The position numbers were made by a program, and so were the translations under genes. The notes under the pieces were generated by a model. It was not told where the DNA came from. It saw only the letters and a list, made by a program, of their open reading frames with translations, and did no database searches. Of a DNA stretch of 64,000 nt, positions 62,614 through 64,000 are shown one piece after another; position 1 is the first letter of the stretch, and each line of letters starts with the position of its first letter. Source of the stretch: Bacillota bacterium (GTDB taxonomy: Bacteria; Bacillota; UBA4882; UBA8346); the NCBI GenBank assembly GCA_023435565.1, contig JAEYRN010000030.1, positions 1 to 64,000 on the forward strand, written 5' to 3'.

Positions 62614-63536
62614 TTAAACCGTACATTCTTCTATTGAAATTTCAAAATTAAAGCCCTGAAAGACCGGCTCCCGGATATAATTAGCCCCGGTCCACTCTAA
62701 GTAGCTCAAAAGACAAACTACTACCGGCTTTAACCATACAAGATTGTCTTTTTTCTCTCTTTTACCAGTAAAAGGACTAATTTCGGTTTTAATCGCATCG
62801 AGTTCCTTTTTGACCACCTTCCTCTCCCTCAACCCAAACGACACCGACCGACCGGCATTAATTTCTCATTAAAATAAAGGCCTAGAATCAATTCCTCAAT
62901 TGTTTCCTGCCCTTTATACCCACAAATAATGAAGTTATCGGTCCTCCGGTTCTTGAATTTACACCAATAATCAACACACTTGCCCGGCCAATACTTACTG
63001 CCCTTTTTCTTGGCAACAACTACCTCTAGACCTAATTGAACTATAGAATCGAAGTATTTCACCCCTTGTTCCTCGATATAGTCGGAAATGATCACCTGGT
63101 CATCTGGGATTAAAATATCCCGTAATGCTGATCGGCGGGCCTCAATTGGCTGATAATAAAGAGGCTCTTCATTCAAATAAAGCAAGTCGAAAACCACATA
63201 GATGATAGGAATATTAATTATGGCGGCTTTGATGCGTTGTTCATTCCGGAATAGACCCCGTTTTTGGAGTTGTAGAAAACTTGGTTTGCCGTTGCGAATG
63301 GCGACTAGTTCGCCGTCAAGAACGGATCCCAAAGTTTTTACTTTCTGATGGAGATTTAGAAGTTCGGGGAAGAGGAAATTAAAGCTGTTTTCTTTCCGGC
63401 TCTGGAGCCGGGTGCCCGTTGAATCTAAAAAAGCCAGACACCGGTATCCATCCCATTTAATCTCATAAGTGAACTGGGGTGAATCGAAAGGCTGACTGAC
63501 TTTGGCGGCCATTGGTTTAAGCGTTCGCGGCAACAT
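62614..63536 (-). pseudogene. ATP-dependent DNA ligase (LigD ligase-domain type), frameshifted
   Basis: The first frame (63536 to 62829, 235 residues) has the adenylation motif YEIKWDGYR with the nucleotide-binding Lys, LDGELVA, and KFKNRRTDNFIICGY, and stops after MPVGRCRLG. The second frame (62844 to 62614) continues the OB domain: SFGLRERKVVKKELDAI, TEISPFTGK and KPVVVCLLSYLEWT. The break lies in a CGGT repeat (about 62848-62860); one more CGGT, or a one-base insertion, would join the frames. No Ku gene is present. It is convergent with the ger-linked gene at 62071. A sequencing error is possible. Confidence 0.82.
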
Positions 63537-63683
63537 AGTATTTACAGAATTAGCTTAAATCTATTAACTTATTCTTGTTTAATCCAATACCACAAACATT
63601 GAAGATCTAGATAAAATTGTTTATTAACAAAAACGGTATACCAGTCCAAAAAAGTAACCAGACTATGATGAGAGGTGAAATTA

Positions 63684-64000
63684 TTGAAAGATAGGTACAT
63701 GGCGGGAGCTCTGGCAGGTACAATTGGCGCTTTTATCCAAGACATATATGGTTATTTAGTTAAAATAATAGGTTTTACCGACAGGGGATTTATTGATTTT
63801 GCAAGGGCGGTCATTTTTTATGATGTAAAAAATGGAACAACCGAAGTAATTGTGGCATCAATAGCTCATATAATATGGGATTTATTATTAGGAATATTGT
63901 TTGTTTATATAATTAACAGTATGTCCAGTAGTTATTATTATCTTAAAGCTTTTATTTACGGATTGTTTCTGTGGTTTATGATTCAGGTTTTGGGAACTTT
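63684..64000 (+). CDS. Ger-linked four-helix membrane protein, partial at right edge
   Basis: The frame starts at TTG 63684 (GAGGTG 7 bases upstream; ATG 63699 is an alternative) and is open to the edge, 105 codons. It has YMAGALAGTIGAFIQDIYGY, FIDFARAVIFYD, IIWDLLLGILFVYII and YLKAFIYGLFLWFMIQ. The same pattern appears in the decayed copy at 37936-38293 (YLDFVGS, KGWLYG) and in the proteins at 56327 and 62071. The C-terminal helix is outside the window. Unknown function. Confidence 0.72.
   Translation, partial: MKDRYMAGALAGTIGAFIQDIYGYLVKIIGFTDRGFIDFARAVIFYDVKNGTTEVIVASIAHIIWDLLLGILFVYIINSMSSSYYYLKAFIYGLFLWFMIQVLGT

Overview
The window looks like chromosomal DNA of an anaerobic, endospore-forming Bacillota (clostridial or a deeper lineage). 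The evidence is sixteen intact germinant-receptor genes, an oxygen-sensitive style of metabolism (NiFe hydrogenase, radical SAM enzymes) and AT-rich DNA with strong AGGAGG-type ribosome binding sites. The sugar-binding protein at 26387-27364 has a signal peptide without a lipobox cysteine, which is unusual for a single-membrane Gram-positive; this is only a hint at a two-membrane cell envelope.

Layout. (1) 1-11004, minus strand: one long operon for a nonribosomal peptide or related amide. It encodes a B12-binding-type radical SAM protein, a SPASM radical SAM protein, a DegT aminotransferase, a BtrH-like protein, a phosphopantetheinyl transferase, a thioesterase, an aldolase and 3-dehydroquinate-synthase-II-like pair resembling the 3-amino-4-hydroxybenzoate (3,4-AHBA) enzymes, and an NRPS that starts with an adenylation domain and runs off the left edge. 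A dense array of TGACA/TGTCA dyads lies upstream (11312-11463). (2) 11671-14856: a soluble NiFe hydrogenase (small and large subunits, maturation protease) with a cytochrome b5-like protein. (3) 14872-21155: lipoate ligase, a small zinc-ribbon protein and an acetoin/pyruvate-dehydrogenase-type complex in which the lipoyl domain sits on E3 and not on E2. (4) 21381-30102: a sugar or polyol operon (ketose 3-epimerase, DhaK/DhaL-type kinase, ABC transporter, VOC protein, RpiB-like isomerase, SorC-family regulator). Regions 3 and 4 have promoters with the same inverted repeat at exactly the same distance from the -35 box, so the SorC protein probably controls both. (5) 30694-37584: three sensory genes (hybrid kinase-GGDEF, membrane-anchored binding protein, chemoreceptor).

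(6) 37590-64000: a germination supercluster with six A, four B, four C and two tiny D-type genes. A cassette (D-C-B-A plus flanks) is present twice with high similarity. The second copy keeps a TubZ/TubR partition-like pair and an XRE regulator; the first copy keeps only scars of these. A family of four-helix membrane proteins (56327, 62071, 63684 and two decayed copies) accompanies the ger cassettes. A tRNA 3' end without its 5' half (46763-46790), still followed by a terminator, suggests an integration or deletion site. A frameshifted ATP-dependent DNA ligase lies at 62614-63536.

Calls were made by reading motifs; no database search was possible.
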